The translations under genes were made by a program, and so were the position numbers. Below are positions 15,947 through 23,084 of a stretch of 64,000 bases of DNA, in pieces (the stretch's first letter is position 1; every line of letters starts with the position of its first letter). The DNA comes from Streptomyces roseofulvus (GTDB lineage Bacteria > Actinomycetota > Actinomycetes > Streptomycetales > Streptomycetaceae), in NCBI RefSeq assembly GCF_039534915.1, contig NZ_BAAAWE010000001.1, positions 4,712,001-4,776,000 on the forward strand, written 5' to 3'. The notes beneath the pieces were generated by a model. It worked only from the letters and a program-made list of their open reading frames with translations, searched no databases and was not told the origin of the DNA.

Positions 15947-17392
15947 GTGACGCAGAACGGACAGGGTCCGGAGCAGGGGGGCGCGCAGGCGTGGGGCGGC
16001 GCCTGGGGGCCCGCGGGCGCCCAGGCCCAGCCGGGCGGGCAGCCGCTGCCCCCCGCGCAGCCGCTGCCCCCCGAGGCGCCGCCCGCCGGTGATCTCCAGG
16101 CCACGCAGTACATCGCCCCGGTGCCGCCGCAGCCGCAGGGCGCCCCGATGCCGCCGGCCGGTCCGCCGGCCGGCTACGGCTACCCGCCGCCGGTCGCCGC
16201 CCACGGCGACCTGCAGGCGACCCAGCACATCCCGCCCGTGCCGGGGGGTGCGCCGCCGGCGGGTCCGCCGGCCGGGTACGGCTACCCGCCGCCGGTCGCC
16301 GACCTGCAGGCCACCCAGCACATCGCGCCGGTGCCGCCGCAGGGCCCGGGCGGTGGCGCGCAGACCCAGTTCCTGGGGACCGGCCGACTGCCGCAGCCGC
16401 CGGCCCCGGCGGGCGCCTCGGACGCGACGCAGTACATGGCGCCGGTGCCGGGCGGTCCCGTGCCCGGTGGTCCGGTGCCGGGTGGTCCCGTGCCCGGTGG
16501 TCCCATGCCCGGTGGTCCGGGTGCGACGCAGCCGCCCGCGGAGTTCGACAGCCTGTTCCGGGACTCGGCGCCGGCGCAGCCCGCGCCCCCGGCGTACCAG
16601 CAGCAGGCCCCGGCCCCGTACCAGCAGCACCCGCCGCAGCACCAGCAGGCGCCGCAGCAGCAGTACGGCTACCAGGGCGGGGGCGGCTACCAGGCGCCGG
16701 GCGGGCACCAGGACGCGTACTACTACGACGACGAGCCGGAGCCCGCGCGCCGGAAGGCGCCGGTCGCGCTGATCGCGGCCGTGGTGGTCGGCTGCGCGGT
16801 CGTCGGTCTCGGCGTGGGCGCCCTGCTCAGCAGCGGCGACGACGAGAAGGAGCCGACGGCCGGGACGAGCGTCGCCCCGAGCTCGCAGGCGCCCGCGACG
16901 GACGGCGCCTCCCAGGCGCCGGAGAAGAAGGACGACCCGGCGGAGCCGCAGGCGCGGGAGCTGGACAAGCTCCTCGCCACCAGCAACGACAGCCGGGACA
17001 CGGTGATCAGCTCGGTCGAGGCGATCAAGCAGTGCAAGAACCTCGACAAGGCCGCCGCCGACCTGCGCGGCGCGGCCGAGCAGCGCCGGAGCCTGGTGAC
17101 CAAGCTGCAGACGATCAAGGTGGACCGGCTTCCGGACCACCAGGCGCTGACGTCGGCGCTCACGCGCGCGTGGCAGGCCTCGGCCGCGGCCGACGACCAC
17201 TACGCGGGCTGGGCCGACCAGATGAAGGCCAAGAACGCCTGCAAGGGCGGCCAGGCCAAGAGCACCAACCGGCTGAAGGCGGCCAATGACAAGAGCGCCG
17301 AGGCGACCAAGGCCAAGAAGGAGGCGGCCGGGCTGTGGAACCCGACCGCCGGGAAGTACGGGCTGACGAAGCGGTCCGCCACCCAGCTGTAG
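15947..17392 (+). CDS. proline-rich single-pass membrane protein with ATQ repeats
   Basis: 481 residues from GTG with TAGGAG upstream. Residues 1-270 are Pro/Gly/Gln-rich and carry repeated (D)xQATQ(Y/H)I-x-PVP units and a GGPVP tandem. A single membrane segment (~284-304, VALIAAVVVGCAVVGLGVGA) is followed by an extracytoplasmic Lys/Ala-rich helical domain with a likely disulfide (KQCKN..KNACK). The ATQ threonines resemble phosphothreonine sites recognised by FHA domains in mycobacterial and Streptomyces kinase networks, so it may be a kinase substrate; that is inference. Confidence 0.87.
   Translation: MTQNGQGPEQGGAQAWGGAWGPAGAQAQPGGQPLPPAQPLPPEAPPAGDLQATQYIAPVPPQPQGAPMPPAGPPAGYGYPPPVAAHGDLQATQHIPPVPGGAPPAGPPAGYGYPPPVADLQATQHIAPVPPQGPGGGAQTQFLGTGRLPQPPAPAGASDATQYMAPVPGGPVPGGPVPGGPVPGGPMPGGPGATQPPAEFDSLFRDSAPAQPAPPAYQQQAPAPYQQHPPQHQQAPQQQYGYQGGGGYQAPGGHQDAYYYDDEPEPARRKAPVALIAAVVVGCAVVGLGVGALLSSGDDEKEPTAGTSVAPSSQAPATDGASQAPEKKDDPAEPQARELDKLLATSNDSRDTVISSVEAIKQCKNLDKAAADLRGAAEQRRSLVTKLQTIKVDRLPDHQALTSALTRAWQASAAADDHYAGWADQMKAKNACKGGQAKSTNRLKAANDKSAEATKAKKEAAGLWNPTAGKYGLTKRSATQL
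16451..16519 (+). repeat. in-frame 15-bp tandem repeat (GGPVP)n
   Basis: Four 15-bp units encoding GGPVP/GGPMP plus a partial unit lie in the cytoplasmic proline-rich part of the membrane protein. Copy number is likely variable between strains through slippage. Confidence 0.85.
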
Positions 17393-17416
17393 CGGCGGGG
17401 CGGCGGACCGGGCCGG

Positions 17417-18706
17417 TCAGCCGCCGTGGCTGACGGTGGGGCCGACGTCGACGAAGCCGGGCTTCTGGGCGACGAGCCGGCCCTTCCGGACCACCTGGAA
17501 CGTCACCGCGTGGTTGACGATCCGGGGGAAGTCCGGGGCGCCGAGCAGGTCCTCGTACATCCAGCGCAGCTTCGGGGTGAGGCCGCCGGTGTCCACCTGG
17601 GCGCCCCGGTCGAGGGCCTCGGCGATCCGGGCGGAGGTGATCGTGTCCCGGTCGAGGGACTCGATCACCTCCTTGAGGACGGTGTAGGCGATCCAGGTGG
17701 TCTGCACGCCGGTGTCGGTCGGGTCGACCCGGTTGTCGGCGAAGGCGTGCTCCTGGATGACCTTCCGCATCGGCTCCCAGCTCTTGTCGTCCGCCTCCGG
17801 GTACCAGCCCGTGACGTACGCGCCCTCGAAGGGGCTGCGGGCGCCGCCGGTGCGGTCGATGACGGGCTGGCCGACGCTGCCGAGGACGGAGGAGATCCGG
17901 ACGGACTCGGCGGTGTCGTCCTCGTCGTCCGCCGCCTGGGCGCCGCCGGTGGCCTTCGGGAGGCGGCGGAAGGAGTCGAAGAAGGTCTGGGTCCGCTCGC
18001 CGAGCACGGCGGCGACGCAGCCGTCCTCGGTGCCGGCCTCCTCGCGGGCGCTGGCGGCCTGCTCGGTGTACTCGGTGGCGTCCTCGACGGCCGGGATGTC
18101 GACGGCCCCGCGCCTGCTCGCCTTCTTCAGGCCCGCGTCGAGGAGCTTGGGCAGCCGGTCGCCGGCGAGGGTGTCGGGGCGGACCAGCGAGACCCTGCGG
18201 CAGGATTCGGCGAGCTGCATGCCGTGCCCGGCGATGAGGGCGGCGAGGCCGCCGTTGACGGGGTACGAGAGGTGGCTGGTGAACTCGTCGTCGGTGAGGC
18301 CGTAGCCGCCGATGTACGGGATGCCGGCCGCTTCGAGGGGGGCCATGAAGGCCCGGCCGTTCTGGCTGTACGAGCCCACGACGGCGACCGCGTTCTCGCG
18401 GACCGCGCGGCGGGCGCACGCGGCGGCGCCGGCCGGGGTGTTCTGTTCGTTGCAGGTGAGGACGCGCAGTTCGTGCCCGTCGATGCCGCCCTGGGAGTTC
18501 ACCCAGCGCGCGTACGTCTGGGCCATGGCGGGCATGCCGGGCATGTTGGTCGCACGGGTCTGGTCAGGGGCCCAGGTCATCACCGTGACGGGCTCCCTGG
18601 AGCCCCCCGTGGCACCAGGGAGCACGCCACACCCGGTGAGGATCGACGCGCCGGCCGCCGCGGCGGTGACGGACGCGAGGAGTGAGGACAGTCGCCTACC
18701 GGTCAT
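17417..18706 (-). CDS. ABC substrate-binding lipoprotein, branched-chain amino acid type
   Basis: 429 residues from ATG (MTGRRLSSLL); the open frame extends upstream, but this start places a signal peptide directly before the lipobox LTGC (Cys ~25). The mature protein shows the Peripla_BP_6 layout: ATNMPGMPAMAQTYARWVNS and GGIDGHELRVLTCNE in lobe one, VVGSYSQNGRAF, then GAYVTGWYPEAD and TWIAYTVLKEVIE. It is expected to bind an amino acid or similar ligand at the outer membrane face. No permease or ATPase genes are adjacent, so it may serve as a sensor or pair with a distant transporter. Convergent with the proline-rich gene, 24 bp away. Confidence 0.88.
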   Translation of the reverse strand: MTGRRLSSLLASVTAAAAGASILTGCGVLPGATGGSREPVTVMTWAPDQTRATNMPGMPAMAQTYARWVNSQGGIDGHELRVLTCNEQNTPAGAAACARRAVRENAVAVVGSYSQNGRAFMAPLEAAGIPYIGGYGLTDDEFTSHLSYPVNGGLAALIAGHGMQLAESCRRVSLVRPDTLAGDRLPKLLDAGLKKASRRGAVDIPAVEDATEYTEQAASAREEAGTEDGCVAAVLGERTQTFFDSFRRLPKATGGAQAADDEDDTAESVRISSVLGSVGQPVIDRTGGARSPFEGAYVTGWYPEADDKSWEPMRKVIQEHAFADNRVDPTDTGVQTTWIAYTVLKEVIESLDRDTITSARIAEALDRGAQVDTGGLTPKLRWMYEDLLGAPDFPRIVNHAVTFQVVRKGRLVAQKPGFVDVGPTVSHGG

Positions 18707-18849
18707 GAGCACGCACACTTCCGGCCCAGGGGTAACGCGGGAGTGTGCGGCGTTCAACGGTGGGTGACGGGGAGGTGAATTACGGGGGTCGCGGCCGCTA
18801 AGGGGAGGGGCCGAGTCCGGTTGTCGGTGGGGAACCGTACGATCGAGCG

Positions 18850-19353
18850 ATGTCCAGTTCCGTCCCCGGTCCGGTGAACTCTTCCCGTCGCGGCCGTCGC
18901 TCCTCCACCATGGGCGGCATGCCGCTCAACGACATGCCGTGGTGGCGCTGGCGCACCCAGGTGCGCTCGGCGCTGCACATGCTCTCCGATCCCGGGTTCC
19001 ACCGGTCCGTCTGGCTCGCCGGCCAGGAGGGATACGGGGACGTCACCGACGCCGTCTACCGGCTCGTCGAGGACACCTGGCTCGACAACTGGTCCGCCGA
19101 GCGCTACGTCGGCGCGATCTTCCGGGACTCCGCCGAGGCGCAGCTCGTCGACCTCGCCGTGCTGCGGGTGCTGCGGATCCTCCACCAGGTCGGGCCCGAC
19201 GCGCCCTTCTCCGCCTACCAGGAGCACCCGGGCTGGCCCGAGGCCGTCCACGCGGCCCGCGAGGCGCACGTCCGGCTCGCGACCGCCGACGGGGACGACC
19301 CGGACGCGCCCCCGCGCTCCCTGGACGTCCTCAGCATCCTCACGCGCGCGTGA
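18850..19353 (+). CDS. conserved actinobacterial protein upstream of purU (SCO4402-like)
   Basis: 167 residues, starting MSSSVPGPVNSSRRGRRSS then GGMPLNDMPWWRWRTQVRSA. The rest is helical, with GYGDVTDAVYRLVEDTWLD and RDSAEAQLVDLAVLRVLRIL. Soluble; no catalytic motif recognised. Position immediately before purU matches the gene order I recall for S. coelicolor SCO4402-SCO4403, so it is likely that conserved family. A role in folate metabolism is not shown by the sequence. Confidence 0.8.
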   Translation: MSSSVPGPVNSSRRGRRSSTMGGMPLNDMPWWRWRTQVRSALHMLSDPGFHRSVWLAGQEGYGDVTDAVYRLVEDTWLDNWSAERYVGAIFRDSAEAQLVDLAVLRVLRILHQVGPDAPFSAYQEHPGWPEAVHAAREAHVRLATADGDDPDAPPRSLDVLSILTRA

Positions 19354-19410
19354 CGTTCCGCTGAGCGGACGGGGTGGGGGCCGGGGGGTGCGGTGTGGCA
19401 CGCTGTCGGC

Positions 19411-20262
19411 ATGACTGACCAGTATGTCCTGACCATCTCGTGCCCGGACAAGCAGGGCATCGTGCACGCCGTGTCGAGCTACCTCTTCATCACCGGATGC
19501 AACATCGAGGACAGCCGGCAGTTCGGAGACCGTGACACGGGCCTCTTCTTCATGCGGGTCCACTTCTCGGCCGAGGCGCCGGTGACCGTGGACAAGCTGC
19601 GGGCGAGCTTCGCGGCGGTGGGGGACTCCTTCCAGATGGACTGGCAGATCCACCGCGCCGACGAGCGCATGCGGGTCGTGCTGATGGTCTCGAAGTTCGG
19701 CCACTGCCTGAACGACCTGCTCTTCCGGTCCTCCATCGGGGCGCTGCCGGTCGAGATCGTCGCCGTCGTCTCCAACCACACCGACTTCGCGGAGCTCGTC
19801 GCCTCGTACGACATCCCCTTCCGGCACATCCCCGTGACGAAGGACACCAAGCCGGCGGCGGAGGCGGAGCTGCTGGCGCTCGTCGAGGAGCAGAACGTCG
19901 AGCTGGTCGTCCTCGCGCGCTACATGCAGGTCCTGTCGGACGACCTCTGCAAGGCGCTCTCCGGCCGGATCATCAACATCCACCACTCCTTCCTGCCGAG
20001 CTTCAAGGGCGCCAAGCCGTACCACCAGGCGCACGCGCGCGGCGTGAAGCTCATCGGGGCGACGGCGCACTACGTCACGGCGGACCTCGACGAGGGGCCG
20101 ATCATCGAGCAGGAGGTCGAGCGGGTGGGCCACGAGGTGACGCCGGACCAGCTGGTCGCGATCGGGCGCGACGTGGAGTGCCAGGCGCTCGCCCGCGCGG
20201 TCAAGTGGCACGCCGAGCGCCGCATCCTCCCCAACGGCCGCCGCACGGTCGTCTTCGCGTAA
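19411..20262 (+). CDS. purU: formyltetrahydrofolate deformylase
   Basis: 283 residues from ATG (MTDQYVLTISCPDKQG); a slightly longer open frame lacks an RBS. Residues 1-80 are an ACT domain. The rest is a formyltransferase-fold hydrolase with VSKFGHCLNDLL, NIHHSFLPSFKGAKPYHQA (catalytic Asn-His) and GATAHYVTADLDEGPIIEQ (catalytic Asp). The enzyme hydrolyses 10-formyl-THF to THF and formate, balancing one-carbon units. Full family length, all active-site motifs present. Confidence 0.97.
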   Translation: MTDQYVLTISCPDKQGIVHAVSSYLFITGCNIEDSRQFGDRDTGLFFMRVHFSAEAPVTVDKLRASFAAVGDSFQMDWQIHRADERMRVVLMVSKFGHCLNDLLFRSSIGALPVEIVAVVSNHTDFAELVASYDIPFRHIPVTKDTKPAAEAELLALVEEQNVELVVLARYMQVLSDDLCKALSGRIINIHHSFLPSFKGAKPYHQAHARGVKLIGATAHYVTADLDEGPIIEQEVERVGHEVTPDQLVAIGRDVECQALARAVKWHAERRILPNGRRTVVFA

Positions 20263-20330
20263 CCCGCCACGGCACGGGCGCCCGTTCCGCTGGCGCGGCG
20301 CCCACCCCGGGCCCGGCGCCGGCGCCGCTC

Positions 20331-20416
20331 CGTTGTGGGCAGTCGTTCCGCTGGGGCGATGGGGGTCCCCCCTGCTCGAGCGAAGCCGAGAGCTTGGGGG
20401 AGGGTGGGCACAACGG
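20331..20416. repeat. Streptomyces-type intergenic stem-loop repeat
   Basis: Outer arms CGTTGTG/CACAACG enclose a GGGGGTCCCCCC run and an imperfect stem around GCTCGAGCGAAGCCGAGAGC and TTGGGGGAGGG. The inner block is one I recognise as recurring between genes across Streptomyces genomes. It begins about 70 bp after purU and may act as its terminator; its true nature (repeat family or RNA structure) is undetermined. Confidence 0.6.
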
Positions 20417-20560
20417 AACGGCACCTTCAGCGGTGCCTCCGCGCCCCCGGGCCTGGACCCGCACCGGTACGGCGTCGTGCACGGGGTGCGGGTTCAGGCG
20501 CGGAAGCCTGGGCGCGGCAAGCGGCGCCGTGCCGTGTGCCCACCCGTTCCGCCCCGCGCA

Positions 20561-20642
20561 ACGCCTGCCCACACGGAGGCCCGGCGAACGGGCAGGGTGG
20601 GCGCCGCCCTGCGGAACGCCTGCCCACACGGAGGGCCCGGCG
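20561..20642. repeat. 26-27-bp direct repeat, two copies
   Basis: The block beginning ACGCCTGCCCACACGGAG and ending CCCGGCG occurs at 20561-20586 and 20616-20642, the second with one extra G. Both contain TGCCCAC, which is complementary to nearby GTGGGC words, so the copies may be arms of a larger folded element. Confidence 0.7.
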
Positions 20643-20669
20643 GTGCGGAAGTCGGGGGTTACAGGCGGC

Positions 20670-21860
20670 TCAGGGAGGCGGCGGCTGAGAGGACGTCGTG
20701 ATGGCTTCTCGGTCGCCGTCCTGGCCGGCCGCCGCCTCCTGAGGGGAGATGTGGCCCGCAACGAGCTGGCAGAACTCGACGCCGTCCATGGCGACCTGGG
20801 CCACCACGTGGTCGGGGGAGCCGAGGGCCGCCGGGGAGTCCAGCGCGATGTACCAGTGGCCGCCGCCCGCGCCCTCCACCTCCAGGTGGAGCGAGCGGCC
20901 GGGGGCGCCCGCGGCGACCAGGTGGCGGGCCGGGGCCGCGCGGCCGGTGCGGCGCCGGTGGGCGACCGCCGCCGGGAGGAGACGGGCGGCCAGGTCGATC
21001 ATGCCGTGGAGGTGCGGCCCGCTCGGCGGGTCGTACGGATAGGCCACCGCGTTCGCGATGTCGTCCGCGTGGACCCAGCACTCGAAGGCCCGCTCCAGGA
21101 GCGCGTCCTTGAGGGGGAGCGCGAAGTCGCCGTAGGTGACGGTCAGGTCGGAGACGCCGCGGCCCGCGAACGACACCGTCCGGACGAGCGCGTGGCTCTG
21201 GTCCCGCCAGGGCTCGCGCAGCGACCGGTTCGGCGGGCGGTCCAGGGACTCCCAGAACGCCTCCGTCCGCTCCGCCGGCGACAGCTCCGGCACGTCGGGA
21301 CCGAGCGGGTCGGCGAGGCCGAGCGCGCCGGACAGCAGGCCGTCCACCGCGAGGAGGTGGCCGATCACCCCGGCGACGGTCGACTTCCGCCGCACCAGCC
21401 GGTCGTCCTCGTACCACTTGAGCCGGACCGGCGCGTGCCACTCGGACTCGCCGATGTCCCGCAGCAGCGCGTCCAGCCGGGCGGTCTCCGCGTCGTACGG
21501 GGTCGCCCAGGCGGGCACGGGGATGCGGGCGGGCCGCCGGCCCAGGCAGTTCTCCAGGACCCGCGACCGCAGCAGCGGGTCGAGGTCCAGGTCCCGGTCC
21601 TCGTGCAGCAGCGCCACCGCGTCCCGCAGCCGCAGCGCCTCCTCCGCGCACGGCGCGCACACCGTCAGGTGGTCCTCGACGGCCCTGGTCTCCGCGGCCG
21701 AACACGCCGACAGTGCCCAGGCCCCGAGCAGGGACTTGAGCACCGTGTGGGAGAGCAGCAGGGGCGGCGACAGGTCCGCGTGGTCGTCGGCGGCGTCCCG
21801 CGGGCCCGGTATCCGGGCGGCGCGTGCGAGGTCGTCGTCCTCGCCGTTCGCCCCCGTCAC
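20670..21860 (-). CDS. zinc-finger anti-sigma / MDMPI-domain fusion protein
   Basis: 396 residues from GTG overlapping the sigma gene's stop (GTGA). Residues ~30-85 carry an H-x3-C-x2-C zinc-binding anti-sigma motif (EDHLTVCAPCAEEAL). The remaining ~290 residues resemble mycothiol-dependent maleylpyruvate-isomerase-like proteins: STVAGVIGHLLAVDGLLSG and, later, FECWVHADDIANAVAYP. The protein would bind the cognate sigma factor through the ZAS domain, while the fused part may sense mycothiol or a small ligand. No transmembrane segment is obvious, so it is probably a soluble redox-responsive anti-sigma factor. Confidence 0.85.
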   Translation of the reverse strand: MTGANGEDDDLARAARIPGPRDAADDHADLSPPLLLSHTVLKSLLGAWALSACSAAETRAVEDHLTVCAPCAEEALRLRDAVALLHEDRDLDLDPLLRSRVLENCLGRRPARIPVPAWATPYDAETARLDALLRDIGESEWHAPVRLKWYEDDRLVRRKSTVAGVIGHLLAVDGLLSGALGLADPLGPDVPELSPAERTEAFWESLDRPPNRSLREPWRDQSHALVRTVSFAGRGVSDLTVTYGDFALPLKDALLERAFECWVHADDIANAVAYPYDPPSGPHLHGMIDLAARLLPAAVAHRRRTGRAAPARHLVAAGAPGRSLHLEVEGAGGGHWYIALDSPAALGSPDHVVAQVAMDGVEFCQLVAGHISPQEAAAGQDGDREAITTSSQPPPP

Positions 21861-22435
21861 AGCGCCCGCCCGTAGCCGCCCGGCGGTCCGTCGAGGGGCC
21901 GGGTGTTCGCCGTCGACAGCAGCTGGAGCCCCAGGCGCAGCCGGCGCCGCGCCTCCTCGTGGCTGATCGACAGGTCGGCGGCGGTCTGGCGGTAGTCCCG
22001 CCGCTGGAAGTACGCCAGTTCGAGTGCCTTGCGGAGCGGGGCCGGCATCGAGGTGACGATGTAGTCGGCGCGGGCTGCGGCGGAGGCCCGGCGGACCTTG
22101 GCCTCCAGCTCCTCCGCCGAGCCGACGCCGGTCTCCGCGTACGCCGTCGCCTCGGTCTGCCGCAGCCGGTTCACGGCCTGGCGCTGGGTCAGCCGGGCCA
22201 CCCAGGAGCGCAGGTTGCCCTGCCGGGGGTCGTACGCCTCCGGGTTCTCCCAGATGGCGAGGAAGACCTCCCGGGTGACCTGGTCGGCGGCCTGGTCGTC
22301 GTCGAGGACCCGGTGGGCGAGGCTGTGCACGAGGGAGGCGAAGCGGTCGTACAGCTCGCCGAGGGCGGCGGCCTCGCCGCGCGCGAGCCGCTGCTGCATC
22401 CTGCGGTCCCAGCGCGGTGGTGTGTCGTTCGCCAT
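21857..22435 (-). CDS. ECF-like RNA polymerase sigma factor
   Basis: 192 residues from ATG (MANDTPPRW), chosen for the GGAGGGG RBS. Region 2 is at ~20-90 (LYDRFASLVHSLAHRVL, DQVTREVFLAIWENPEAYD). Region 4 is at ~125-180 (MPAPLRKALELAYFQRRDYR, ADLSISHEEARRRL). It is translationally coupled to the zinc-finger/MDMPI protein, its likely anti-sigma. The STAS gene diverges from the same promoter region. The target regulon is unknown. Confidence 0.9.
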   Translation of the reverse strand: MANDTPPRWDRRMQQRLARGEAAALGELYDRFASLVHSLAHRVLDDDQAADQVTREVFLAIWENPEAYDPRQGNLRSWVARLTQRQAVNRLRQTEATAYAETGVGSAEELEAKVRRASAAARADYIVTSMPAPLRKALELAYFQRRDYRQTAADLSISHEEARRRLRLGLQLLSTANTRPLDGPPGGYGRAL

Positions 22436-22474
22436 CCGAGCCCCTCCACCTTCCGCTCCCGCCGCGCCGGTCCC

Positions 22475-22491
22475 GGACCGTCGGACGGTCC
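22475..22491. promoter_or_regulatory. 17-bp palindrome in the sigma/STAS divergent promoter
   Basis: GGACCGTC-g-GACGGTCC, perfect 8-1-8 symmetry, 40 bp upstream of the sigma start and 144 bp upstream of the STAS start. It is a plausible operator for a dimeric regulator acting on both genes. Confidence 0.5.
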
Positions 22492-22634
22492 GTCCACTCC
22501 AAACTAATGCGACCGGCCGACAACGCACGCAGGTTTGCCGCAAGTGCGACGTTCACGGGGGACCGGATGGTAAGGAAAGCGTCATACCCGGCGGCAGGGG
22601 TTTCGGCCGGACGCCCCGGGGCAGGCGCCCGTCC

Positions 22635-23084
22635 GTGACGACGATCGAGGCCGACGAGGACGACCGCGGCGGGTGGACGGTGCTGGCGCTGCGCGGTGAG
22701 CTGGACCTGGTGACCTCCCCCGAGATACGGCGGCGGGTGCACGACGCCGTCGCCGCCGGGCGGCACGACCTCGTCGTCGACCTGTCCGGGGTGCGGTTCT
22801 GCGACTCCAGCGGCATCGGCGTGCTCGTCGCCGCCCGCCGGCTGCTGCGCTCCTGCGGCGGGCGGCTGCGGCTGGTGCTGCCCGAGGCGGAGGAGAGCCA
22901 GGGCCATGTGACCCGGGTCTTCTCCGCGCTCGGCGTGACCCGCCTCTTCGAGGTGTACGAGGACGTGACGGCGGCCCTGGCCGGCGAGGCGCCCGCCCCG
23001 CCGCCGGTCCCGGCGCCGCGCTCCGGGACGGACGCGTCCGCCCCGCTGCCGCGTCCTACCCCGCTGCCCCGAACCGCTCCCTGA
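22635..23084 (+). CDS. STAS-domain anti-sigma factor antagonist
   Basis: 149 residues from GTG (VTTIEADEDD). The STAS fold covers ~1-115 with LALRGELDLVTSPEIRRRV and DLSGVRFCDSSGIGVLVAAR; the DSSG serine is the usual phosphorylation site in SpoIIAA/RsbV-type antagonists. A proline-rich tail of ~35 residues follows. It would act by sequestering an anti-sigma kinase. No RsbW-like kinase is adjacent, although small HATPases lie at 28263 and 55058. The 3' end overlaps the convergent ligase by 29 bp. Confidence 0.88.
   Translation: MTTIEADEDDRGGWTVLALRGELDLVTSPEIRRRVHDAVAAGRHDLVVDLSGVRFCDSSGIGVLVAARRLLRSCGGRLRLVLPEAEESQGHVTRVFSALGVTRLFEVYEDVTAALAGEAPAPPPVPAPRSGTDASAPLPRPTPLPRTAP

Larger units (their letters stand above)
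20263..20669. other. gene-free repeat-rich region after purU
   Basis: 407 bp between purU and the convergent anti-sigma gene with no convincing gene in any frame. It holds the stem-loop repeat, a large imperfect inverted repeat (GGCACC...GGTGCC and CCCGCACC...GGTGCGGG) and a direct repeat pair, ACGCCTGCCCACACGGAG, at 20561 and 20616 (each followed by G(G)CCCGGCG). Confidence 0.6.

Noticed and set aside
16451..16519. Possible CRISPR-like array
   Set aside because: Units are 15 bp, contiguous without spacers and in frame, coding GGPVP repeats.
20263..20669. Insertion sequence or transposase remnant after purU
   Set aside because: No DDE-type motif or coherent reading frame; only non-coding repeats are visible.
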